Assembly (NCBI GenBank): GCA_025360285.1
Contig: JANYCM010000138.1
Coordinates: 1 to 5,919, forward strand
DNA: 5,919 nt
From: Sphingomonadales bacterium
GTDB lineage: Bacteria > Pseudomonadota > Alphaproteobacteria > Sphingomonadales > Sphingomonadaceae
Reading direction: 5' to 3'
Every line of letters begins with the position of its first letter. Positions within the stretch are counted from its first letter, which is position 1. The notes below the pieces were generated by a model, which had not been told where the DNA came from, made no database searches, and was given only the letters and a program-made list of their open reading frames with translations. A program made the position numbers and the translations under genes. Shown here one piece after another: positions 1-5,251 of this stretch.

Positions 1-2123
1 TGCATGATATCCAGGCCGCCGGCGCCGATACGTTGCTGTCGCTGTCGGGCCGGGTGCCCGGCCTGTATGTCGAATCGACCACCGGGCGCATCTTCCCGCG
101 CTTCTACATCCGCGGGCTCGGAAACATCGATTTCTATCTCGGCGCCTCGCAGCCGGTATCGATCATCCAGGACGATGTCGTCATGGAACATGTCGTGCTG
201 AAATCGAACCCGGCGTTCGATATCGCCCAGGTCGAGGTGCTGAAGGGTCCGCAGGGTTCGCTGTTCGGCCGCAACACCACGGCGGGCATCGTCAAGTTCG
301 ATAGCGCCCAGCCCAGCGCGACATGGCAGGGGCAGGGGTCGGTCAGCTATGGGCGCTTCAACAGCGTCAACGCCGATGCCGGCGTCGGCGGCCCGTTGAC
401 CAGCGACGGCAGCCTCAGTTTCCGCCTGTCGGGCCTTTATCAGCACCGCGATAACTGGATCAGCAACACCTATGCCGGCCCGTCCGACGATGGCACCGTG
501 CCCGGCAAGAATGTCATGGGCGGCTATGACGAGCGCGACGCGCGGCTGCAATTGCTCGCCAAGCCCAGCGACGCGCTGACCCTGCGCCTGTCGGGCCATT
601 ACCGTGATTATGATGGCACTGCCTCGATCTTCTATCGCGGCTCGATCACGCCCGGCACCAACGCCGTGCCGGCCAGTTTTGATCGCACTGTCGTTGCGTA
701 TGACGAGGCACAGAACAACCCGCAGGCCTACAAGACTCACGGCGTTTCGCTGAAAGCGGATTATGATCTGGGCGGCGTGACGCTGACTTCGATCACCGCC
801 TGGGAACATGCCTCGGGCTATAGCCGCGGCGATACCGATGGCGGCGCCGCGGCCAATTTCGGCGGCGTGGCACCCAATATCTGCGCCGTCGGCTGCGGCG
901 AATCGCAGGGCCGGCTGCGCGGGCTTGACCAGTGGAGCCAGGAAGTGCGCATCGCCAGCCCCAACAGCGGCCGTTTCAAATGGCAGTTCGGCGGCATTTA
1001 TTTCGATTCGCGCGACCGCACCGAATTCGACCAGCGGGCGTTTTTCCTGAACAGCAATGTACTCGGCACCACGCCCAATCCCAATAACTGGGTGCTGCTG
1101 CGCAACGTCAACACATCATGGGCGGTGTTCGGCCAGGCGAGTTACGATCTGACCGACAAGCTGATCCTGACCGGCGGCGCGCGGGTGACGCGGGACAGCA
1201 AGGATACGACCTTGCTGCAGACGGCGAATACAATCGCCAATGTCTCGACCTTCACCGGCGCCACCCGCGTCAAGCTGGCGGACACCAAACCGAGCTGGGA
1301 CATCAGCCTGCTCTACAAGGCCGACCAGGATGTCAGCCTCTATGCCCGCGCGGCGCGGGGTTTCCGCGGGCCGACCATCCAGGGCCGGTCGGCGGTGTTC
1401 AATTCGCCCTTCACCACGGCAAATTCGGAAACCAACACCAGCTTTGAAGCCGGGGTGAAGACCGCCTGGCTCAACAATGCCGTGCAGTTCAATGTCAGCG
1501 GTTTTTACTATTTCGTCGATAACATTCAGCTCAATGGCAATGACAGCAACGGCAATGGCGTGCTGTTCAATGCCAACAAGGCGATCGGCTATGGCATGGA
1601 AAGCGAGCTGGCGGTGCGACCGGTCAAGAATTTGCGTCTTTCGGCGGGGCTCAGCTTGTTGAAGACGCAAATTCAGGATCGCAACGTCTATGCCCAGGTC
1701 GGCGCCGCCGGCGGCGTGCTGTCGCAAACGGTGCTCAACCCGCTGGTGCGTGTGGGCAATAATTACTACGCCCAGATTGATGGCAACACCCTGCCCAATG
1801 CGCCGGATTACACCGTCAATATCAGCGCCCGCTATGATCTGCCCCTGGGCAATGACAACCGGCTGTTCGTGGCGGGCGATTTCGTCATGCAGGGCAAGAT
1901 CAACTATGTGCTCTACCGCACTGTCGAATATACCTCGGATGGCAATAACGAGCTGGGGCTGAAGGCGGGCCTTGCCTTTGGGCGTTATGAAATTGCCGGG
2001 TTCGTGCGCAACCTGACCAACGCCAGGAACCTGATCGGCGTTATCGACACATCAAACTATCGCGCCGGCATCTATAATGAACCGCGGGTGTTCGGCGTCA
2101 CACTCGCCGGGTCGTTCCGTTAA
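1..2123 (+). CDS. TonB-dependent outer membrane receptor, 5'-truncated by window edge
   Basis: This is an outer membrane active transporter that imports a scarce ligand (siderophore, vitamin or glycan breakdown product) using TonB-ExbBD energy. The reading frame is open from base 3 and has no start in the window. Codons before the TTG at 33 (HDIQAAGADTL) already read as plug sequence, so the gene begins to the left. Missing are the signal peptide, TonB box and first part of the plug, perhaps 80-130 residues by comparison with the usual 750-850. Visible plug motifs are RVPGLYVES, the IRGLGN turn, and VEVLKGPQGSLFGRNTTAGI at about 234-290. A beta-barrel follows from about base 330, and the C-terminus is VFGVTLAGSFR. 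Loop features include a CAVGC cysteine pair (882-896) and an Asn/Gly-rich loop, NGNDSNGNG (1534-1560). The substrate cannot be told from the sequence. The family call is secure. An unusual inverted repeat lies at 1628-1674. Confidence 0.95.
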   Translation, partial: HDIQAAGADTLLSLSGRVPGLYVESTTGRIFPRFYIRGLGNIDFYLGASQPVSIIQDDVVMEHVVLKSNPAFDIAQVEVLKGPQGSLFGRNTTAGIVKFDSAQPSATWQGQGSVSYGRFNSVNADAGVGGPLTSDGSLSFRLSGLYQHRDNWISNTYAGPSDDGTVPGKNVMGGYDERDARLQLLAKPSDALTLRLSGHYRDYDGTASIFYRGSITPGTNAVPASFDRTVVAYDEAQNNPQAYKTHGVSLKADYDLGGVTLTSITAWEHASGYSRGDTDGGAAANFGGVAPNICAVGCGESQGRLRGLDQWSQEVRIASPNSGRFKWQFGGIYFDSRDRTEFDQRAFFLNSNVLGTTPNPNNWVLLRNVNTSWAVFGQASYDLTDKLILTGGARVTRDSKDTTLLQTANTIANVSTFTGATRVKLADTKPSWDISLLYKADQDVSLYARAARGFRGPTIQGRSAVFNSPFTTANSETNTSFEAGVKTAWLNNAVQFNVSGFYYFVDNIQLNGNDSNGNGVLFNANKAIGYGMESELAVRPVKNLRLSAGLSLLKTQIQDRNVYAQVGAAGGVLSQTVLNPLVRVGNNYYAQIDGNTLPNAPDYTVNISARYDLPLGNDNRLFVAGDFVMQGKINYVLYRTVEYTSDGNNELGLKAGLAFGRYEIAGFVRNLTNARNLIGVIDTSNYRAGIYNEPRVFGVTLAGSFR
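1628..1674. repeat. Perfect 13-bp inverted repeat inside the receptor gene
   Basis: The left arm GAATTTGCGTCTT (1628-1640) is exactly complementary to the right arm AAGACGCAAATTC (1662-1674), with a 21-nt spacer. The first pair inside the arms is a G-U wobble. The arms are AT-rich against the GC-rich gene. They are built from codons that look uncommon in this window (TTG, CGT, CTT, CAA, ATT), while the encoded peptide, NLRLSAGLSLLKTQIQ, looks like ordinary barrel sequence. No T tract follows, so it is not a terminator. Function is unknown. Confidence 0.8.
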
Positions 2124-2134
2124 GCCGGGGCGGC

Positions 2135-2175
2135 AAAAAAGGGGCGGGCCTGTGGTGGCCCGCCCCTTTCTGTTT
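2135..2175. terminator. Bidirectional intrinsic terminator between convergent genes
   Basis: A perfect 10-bp GC-rich stem, GGGGCGGGCC (2141-2150) with GGCCCGCCCC (2157-2166), closes a 6-nt loop. Six A residues (2135-2140) precede it and TTTCTGTTT (2167-2175) follows. On the plus strand it ends the receptor transcript 12 nt after its stop. On the minus strand the six As become a T tract, so it also ends the hsp20 transcript whose stop is at 2189-2191. The minus-strand T tract is the cleaner one. Confidence 0.9.
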
Positions 2176-2188
2176 GTGCCGGCCGGCC

Positions 2189-2668
2189 TTATTCGGCGGC
2201 GAGGCGGGTCGGTTCAATCGTCGCCGGCACGGTTTCCAGCGGCGCACCGATCGCCACCTTGCGGGGCTTCTTGTGTTCCGGGATTTCGCGGACCAGTTCG
2301 ATGTTTAGCAGGCCGTCGGCATAGCTGGCGCCGGTCACCTTGATGGTGTCGGCAAGCTGGAACCGCCGTTCAAAGGCGCGCTTGCCGATGCCGCGGTGCA
2401 GGAACACGCGCTCACCCGCTTCGGCTTCGGGCTGGGCTTGGCCGGTGACGATCAGGGTGTTTTCCTGAACGGTCAAGTCCAGCTCATTCTGGCCAAAACC
2501 GGCCACCGCCATGGCGATGCGATAGGCACCATCGCCAAGCTTTTCAATGTTATAGGGCGGATAGGCGGTGTCCCCACCGTCGACGCGGCTGGCAAAATCG
2601 ACGAGGCGGTTGAGGTTTTCATAACCGATCGACGAGCGCAGCAGCGGGGAGATATCAAACGCACGCAT
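2189..2668 (-). CDS. Small heat-shock protein, Hsp20/IbpA family
   Basis: This is an ATP-independent cytoplasmic holdase that binds unfolding proteins and keeps them accessible to DnaK and ClpB. Numbering from the chosen start (159 aa), the N-terminal arm reads MRAFDISPLLRSSIGYENL. The alpha-crystallin domain spans about residues 37-128, with PPYNIEKLGDGAYRI, the LIVTG strand, LHRGIGKRAFERRFQLAD and the DGLLNIELVREIPE end motif. KKPRKVAI supplies the C-terminal I/V-x-I anchor used in oligomer assembly. Length fits the IbpA class. Two in-frame ATGs exist. The AGGA at 2676-2679 is only 1 nt from the upstream ATG (2672-2674) but 7 nt from the ATG at 2666-2668, which also matches the family's usual start, so the downstream one is chosen. 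A sigma-32-like promoter and a structured leader lie upstream, so heat induction at both transcription and translation is likely. It is probably monocistronic. Confidence 0.96.
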   Translation of the reverse strand: MRAFDISPLLRSSIGYENLNRLVDFASRVDGGDTAYPPYNIEKLGDGAYRIAMAVAGFGQNELDLTVQENTLIVTGQAQPEAEAGERVFLHRGIGKRAFERRFQLADTIKVTGASYADGLLNIELVREIPEHKKPRKVAIGAPLETVPATIEPTRLAAE

Positions 2669-2755
2669 GGGCATTTCCTTTCAAAAAGCGAGTTGCCATT
2701 CGTCCCCGCCCGGTCGGGCCGGGGGCGTCGCCACCCCGATTGGCAATGGCGACAG
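2669..2755 (-). promoter_or_regulatory. Putative RNA thermometer (ROSE/fourU-like) in the hsp20 leader
   Basis: Read on the minus strand, the predicted leader of about 87 nt holds three stem-loops. Hairpin 1 is a perfect 7-bp stem, GTCGCCA/TGGCGAC (2747-2753 with 2727-2733). Hairpin 2 is CCCC-CG-GCCC/GGGC-GGGG with a GACC loop and a 2-nt bulge (2704-2725). Hairpin 3 is next to the start: UCGCU, U-rich sequence, then GAAAGGAAAUGC, in which UUUU pairs with GGAA/AGGAA and covers the Shine-Dalgarno sequence. ROSE elements, common before alphaproteobacterial small heat-shock genes, carry a U(U/C)GCU motif opposite the Shine-Dalgarno sequence. UCGCU lies 7 nt before AGGA here. The SD hairpin is weak (about 6 pairs including a wobble, plus a U-U mismatch), as expected for something that melts at moderate heat. 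Structure is inferred by hand, not by folding. Confidence 0.6.
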
Positions 2756-2761
2756 GACGGA

Positions 2762-2789
2762 ATCTGGGATGGTTTTTTTGGGTTTCAAG
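2762..2789 (-). promoter_or_regulatory. Sigma-32 (RpoH)-type promoter of hsp20
   Basis: On the minus strand, a -35 element CTTGAAA (2783-2789) is followed after 13 nt by TCCCAGAT (2762-2769). This compares with the RpoH consensus CTTGAAA - 11 to 16 nt - CCCCATNT: the -35 is exact and the -10 matches 6 of 7 fixed positions. The start of transcription would fall near 2755, giving a leader of about 87 nt. Position directly upstream of a small heat-shock gene supports the call. Confidence 0.8.
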
Positions 2790-2831
2790 AGGGTGGTTGG
2801 CAAAGCCGGCGCCGCCATGGCATGACAGGCC

Positions 2832-3239
2832 ATGCCTGCCTTCCACCTCGCCATTCCCGTTGATGACCTTGCCGCCGCGCGGGGCTTTTATGGCGGCGTG
2901 CTGGGTTGCCCCGAAGGCCGGTCATCCGAAAGCTGGATCGATTTTGACCTGATGGGGCATCAACTGGTGGTGCATCGGGCGCCGCGTAGCAGCATCCACC
3001 ACAACCCCGTCGATGGCGACCAGGTGCCGGTACCGCACTTCGGCCTGGTGCTCGATTGGCCCGATTGGCAGGCGCTGGGGGATCGGATCGCGGCGGCCGG
3101 CATCGGCTTTGAACTGCCACCGCATGTGCGCTTCGCCGGCCAGCCAGGGGAACAGGGGACATTCTTCCTGTTCGATCCGGCCGGCAACGCCCTGGAATTC
3201 AAGGCGATGCGCCGGCCGGAAAATTTATTCGCGAAGTAG
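2832..3239 (+). CDS. VOC-family protein (glyoxalase/extradiol dioxygenase-like)
   Basis: This is a 135-residue, single-subunit-length protein of the vicinal oxygen chelate fold, similar to the group described as predicted extradiol-dioxygenase-family enzymes (COG3565 type). Two beta-alpha-beta-beta-beta modules are visible: FHLAIPVDDLAAARGFYGGVLG (residues 4-25) and PHFGLVLDWPDWQALGDRI (68-86), ending in GTFFLFDPAGNALEFKA (109-125). Likely metal ligands are His5, His69 and Glu122, all in the expected places, so it should bind a divalent metal. Other conserved segments are GCPEGRSSESWIDFDLMGHQ and VRFAGQPGEQ. The reaction and substrate are unknown. ATG 2832 places the first His at residue 5, as in relatives. 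The ribosome site is poor (AGG only 2 nt away), and the start codon can pair in a small GGCATG/CATGCC hairpin (2819-2836). It is transcribed away from hsp20 and converges on the regulator 3 bp downstream. Confidence 0.9.
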   Translation: MPAFHLAIPVDDLAAARGFYGGVLGCPEGRSSESWIDFDLMGHQLVVHRAPRSSIHHNPVDGDQVPVPHFGLVLDWPDWQALGDRIAAAGIGFELPPHVRFAGQPGEQGTFFLFDPAGNALEFKAMRRPENLFAK

Positions 3240-3242
3240 CGC

Positions 3243-3803
3243 CTACAACGCCCGCACCAACTGCCGCACCACCGCCAGCCACGGCACATCCAGCACCAAT
3301 TGCCGGGCGCCGGGGGTGGCGGGCAGGATCTGGACGCGGCCGGCATCGGTGGCAACCAGCCGGCCAAAGGCGAAGCGGCCGACGGGGCGGGGCACCAGCA
3401 CGTCGCGGTTGATGGCGCGGCTGAAATGATCGGACCCGAGTTTTTCGGCCCATAGCGAATCGCCGGCGCGGTAATCGCCCTGCGCCACTTCCACCATGAT
3501 GCCGACCATGTCGCCAACCGCGACCGGCGGCAATATGGTCATCGGCCGGCGCGGCGCGTTGACGCCATCGCTGGCCAGAATGGCGGCCACCGGCAGGTCG
3601 ATGCGATCGGGCAGGGTTACCAGATCGGCGGCTTCCACTTCCAGCGCGCCGGCGATGCGGTTCAACCAGCCGACCGACACGGTGCGCATCCCGGTTTCAA
3701 GCCGGCCGATGGTCTGCGCCGTCGTTGGCGGCACGCAGCGTTCGGCGACATCGGACAGGGTCAACCCCTTGGCTTTGCGAACATCCCTTATGCGCGTCAA
3801 CAT
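3243..3803 (-). CDS. XRE-family regulator with C-terminal S24-like domain
   Basis: This is a 186-residue DNA-binding regulator. Residues about 3-62 form a Cro/C1-type helix-turn-helix: IRDVRKAKGLTLSDVAER, a recognition segment near TTAQTIGRLETGMRTVSV, then WLNRIAGALEVEAADLV. Residues about 67-186 resemble the LexA/C1 S24 dimerisation-protease fold: VGDMVGIMVEVAQGDYRAGDSLWAEKL lines up with the usual GDSM...GD segment. The nucleophile Ser-Met pair is not evident, so the domain probably senses a ligand or dimerises rather than cleaving itself. The start is supported by GGAG 7 nt before the ATG at 3801-3803. It is divergent from the DUF6456-sodC pair across a 99-bp AT-rich gap with inverted repeats, so it may repress itself and that operon (inference). 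Its stop is 3 bp from the stop of the convergent VOC gene, and no terminator lies between them. Confidence 0.85.
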   Translation of the reverse strand: MLTRIRDVRKAKGLTLSDVAERCVPPTTAQTIGRLETGMRTVSVGWLNRIAGALEVEAADLVTLPDRIDLPVAAILASDGVNAPRRPMTILPPVAVGDMVGIMVEVAQGDYRAGDSLWAEKLGSDHFSRAINRDVLVPRPVGRFAFGRLVATDAGRVQILPATPGARQLVLDVPWLAVVRQLVRAL

Positions 3804-3848
3804 CGGTTCACTCCCTCTCCGATCGCCATTACGGTTAACTCTGTCCTA

Positions 3849-3864
3849 CATATCATCCGATATG
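3849..3864. promoter_or_regulatory. Candidate operator in the divergent regulator/DUF6456 promoter region
   Basis: CATATC-ATCC-GATATG is a perfect 6+6 palindrome with a 4-nt centre. It is nested with ATCATC (3852-3857) and GATGAT (3871-3876), and flanked by a wider CGCCATT (3824-3830)/AATGGCG (3881-3887) pair. TATCAT (3851-3856) is a 5-of-6 match to a sigma-70 -10 element on the plus strand, though no good -35 is visible. A dimeric regulator bound here would block that -10. The local drop in GC content also suggests a promoter region. No binding evidence exists beyond symmetry and position. Confidence 0.45.
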
Positions 3865-3902
3865 GCAATAGATGATTCGCAATGGCGCCACAGGAGATAA
3901 CC

Positions 3903-4406
3903 ATGAAGGCACAAGTTCACATCGATAACCAAGCCGATGTGGCCCCGGAAGCCCGCAACCGCCTGCTCGCCACGCGGCGGCTATCCGCCGCTGATGCCGT
4001 TGATCGCCGGTTGGTCACCGTCAATCTGGCGGAATCGCCGCTGGCCTGGCTGGTGCGGCGCGGCATGGTCAGCGCCGCGCAGTTCCGCGCCAGCGAGCGC
4101 CTGCGCCAGGATTTCATGCGCGCCGGCCAGGCGCCGCGTGTCACCATGCGCTGGGACCCGGCGCCGATCAGCCGCAGCAGCGCCGGCGATAATGATCCGA
4201 CGACGACGCAGATCAGCGCCCGTCAGCGTTTCGATGCTGCCGTCACCGCCGCCGGGCCAGGGCTTTCCGATGTGCTGTGGCGGGTGATCTGTCTGGGCGA
4301 AGGCCTGGAAACCGCCGAGCGCGCGCTCGGCTGGCCAACCCGCGCCGGCAAATTGGTGCTGATGCTGGCGCTGGATCGGCTTGTCGCGCATTATGGGCTG
4401 GAATGA
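3903..4406 (+). CDS. DUF6456-domain protein
   Basis: This is a 167-residue protein of unknown function. The domain spans about residues 41-166 and shows conserved blocks I associate with DUF6456: AESPLAWLVRRGMVSAAQFRASERLRQDF (43-71), PRVTMRWDP (78-86), SARQRFDAAVTAAGPGLSDVLWRVIC (105-130), then GLETAERALGWPTRAGKLVLMLALDRLVAHYGL (134-166). The last block has the helical, arginine-rich look of a DNA-binding or protein-contact module, but this is only an impression. Residues 1-40 are a less conserved arm rich in Arg and Ala. ATG 3903 is chosen because AGGAG lies 6-7 nt upstream. A longer reading from 3882 has no such site and would put the ribosome site inside the gene. No signal peptide or membrane segment is seen, so it is probably cytoplasmic. 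It lies 19 bp before sodC, so the two are probably co-transcribed. Confidence 0.8.
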   Translation: MKAQVHIDNQADVAPEARNRLLATRRLSAADAVDRRLVTVNLAESPLAWLVRRGMVSAAQFRASERLRQDFMRAGQAPRVTMRWDPAPISRSSAGDNDPTTTQISARQRFDAAVTAAGPGLSDVLWRVICLGEGLETAERALGWPTRAGKLVLMLALDRLVAHYGLE

Positions 4407-4425
4407 TGCCCTGATGAGGTTTGCC

Positions 4426-5004
4426 ATGCGTACCTACTATCTGCGTACCCAGTTCCTGCTGCCGCTGCTGATGATCCCGCTGCTCGCCGCTTGTGCGCCC
4501 AAGGGCACCACCTCGATGGGCCGCGTGAAAGACGCACCGCCCAGTGTCGCCGTCACCACCGATCTGGCCAATGGCAGCGGCGAAATCATGGGCAGCGCCA
4601 CCCTGACGCAGGAGCCCGATGGCGTGCGGGTCAATGCGACGATATTGGGCCTGCCGGCGGGCAGCTATGCCATTCACCTCCACGCGGTCGGCAAATGCGA
4701 AGGGCCGGACTTCAAGACTGCCGGCGGGCATTTCAACCCTATGATGAAGCAGCATGGCAGCCTCAACCCGGCCGGCGAACACGCCGGGGACCTGCCCAAT
4801 CTGGTCGTCGGCGCCGATCGCCGCGGCGCGCTGACGGCATTGCGGCCGGGGCTGCGGCTGGTCGATGGGCCGATGCCGCTGATCGATGCCGATGGCGCCG
4901 CTGTGGTGGTTCATGCCGCGCCCGACGATTACAAGACCGATCCGGCGGGCAATGCCGGCGCACGCATCGCCTGCGGCGTGCTGGCCTTTGGGAAACCAGC
5001 TTAG
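4426..5004 (+). CDS. sodC: Superoxide dismutase [Cu-Zn], lipoprotein
   Basis: Converts superoxide to hydrogen peroxide and oxygen in the periplasm, protecting the envelope from outside superoxide. The 192-residue precursor has a lipoprotein signal: hydrophobic QFLLPLLMIPLLAAC with Cys23 as lipidation site. Ala follows, not Asp, which by the E. coli rule favours outer membrane sorting. Copper ligands are His84 and His86 (IHLHAVGKC), bridging His102 (AGGHFNP) and His163 (VVVHAAPDDY). Zinc ligands are His102, His110 (KQHGSLNP), His119 and Asp122 (EHAGDLPN). Cys91-Cys183 can form the conserved disulfide, and Arg180 (ARIACG) is the substrate-guiding arginine. All catalytic residues are present. 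ATG 4426 is preferred over in-frame ATGs at 4393 and 4414 because GAGG lies 6 nt upstream and the signal peptide then has normal length. It follows the DUF6456 gene by 19 bp. No clear terminator is seen before the convergent tRNA. Confidence 0.96.
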   Translation: MRTYYLRTQFLLPLLMIPLLAACAPKGTTSMGRVKDAPPSVAVTTDLANGSGEIMGSATLTQEPDGVRVNATILGLPAGSYAIHLHAVGKCEGPDFKTAGGHFNPMMKQHGSLNPAGEHAGDLPNLVVGADRRGALTALRPGLRLVDGPMPLIDADGAAVVVHAAPDDYKTDPAGNAGARIACGVLAFGKPA

Positions 5005-5044
5005 TGCTGATCCGCTGGCACCGCAGCAAATCCACATAATTCGC

Positions 5045-5122
5045 TGGGGCGACCGACGGGGATTGAACCCGCAACCTCCGGTACCACAAACCGGCGCTCT
5101 AACCAATTGAGCTACGGTCGCC
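5045..5122 (-). tRNA. tRNA-His (anticodon GUG)
   Basis: Read on the minus strand, the sequence folds as a full cloverleaf. The acceptor stem is GCGACCG with CGGTCGC, the D-arm is GCTCAATTGGTTAGAGC, the anticodon stem CCGGT/ACCGG surrounds loop TTGTGGT with anticodon GTG, and the T-arm is GCGGG-TTCAATC-CCCGT. The extra 5' base G-1 (5122) opposite C73 (5048) is the identity mark of histidine tRNA, which confirms the call. The 3' CCA is encoded (5045-5047). It converges on sodC, whose stop is 40 bp away. Confidence 0.97.
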
Positions 5123-5150
5123 GCGCGAGAGCGGGCAAATAGAGGAGCCG

Positions 5151-5171
5151 GGCCGGCGGCGCAAGCCGGCC
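5151..5171. repeat. 7-bp GC hairpin upstream of the tRNA
   Basis: GGCCGGC (5151-5157) and GCCGGCC (5165-5171) are exact inverted copies around the 7-nt loop GGCGCAA. No T tract follows on either strand, so a terminator is not supported. It would lie in the 5' leader of the tRNA transcript. GCCGGC is frequent throughout this window, so it may simply reflect base composition. Confidence 0.4.
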
Positions 5172-5220
5172 TGTCATCACGGCCCGAAATCGCCGCCGGG
5201 GCCTTTTCGCTTCCTTCGGC

Positions 5221-5251
5221 ATCATAGTTCATTTATTGCGCCCAAGCGCAA
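5221..5251 (-). promoter_or_regulatory. Possible promoter of the tRNA-His gene
   Basis: On the minus strand, TATGAT (5221-5226) matches the -10 consensus at 5 of 6 bases. A TTGCGC (5246-5251) lies 19 nt upstream, which is longer than the usual 16-18 spacing. Transcription would start near 5214, about 90 nt before the tRNA. The -35 half overlaps the palindrome at 5235-5252. The call is weak because the spacing is off. Confidence 0.25.

Noticed and set aside
1534..1560. NGNDSNGNG stretch with repeated GGCAATG, considered as a calcium-binding or expanding repeat
   Set aside because: Only two short nucleotide copies exist, and Asn/Gly-rich surface loops are ordinary in TonB receptors.
1116..1727. 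Minus-strand open frame of 203 codons inside the receptor gene
   Set aside because: It lies wholly opposite a clear TonB receptor barrel and has no family motif, so it is a shadow frame.
2760..3878. GANTC (CcrM methylation) sites in both promoter gaps, at 2760-2764 and 3874-3878
   Set aside because: GANTC also occurs several times inside genes here (for example near 70, 900, 1014 and 4032), so there is no sign of enrichment in promoters.
3882..3902. Upstream ATG that would extend the DUF6456 protein by seven residues
   Set aside because: The strong AGGAG ribosome site lies between this ATG and the one at 3903, so the downstream start fits better.
5005..5044. Possible terminator between sodC and the tRNA (TGCTG/CAGCA pairing)
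   Set aside because: The stem is only 5 bp with a 14-nt loop, and no T tract follows on either strand.
4243..5232. Long open frame of 329 codons on the minus strand
   Set aside because: It is antisense to sodC and runs through the tRNA-His gene and the DUF6456 end. It has no recognisable domain, and its composition (Arg, Gln, His and Ala-rich) is typical of a shadow frame in GC-rich DNA.
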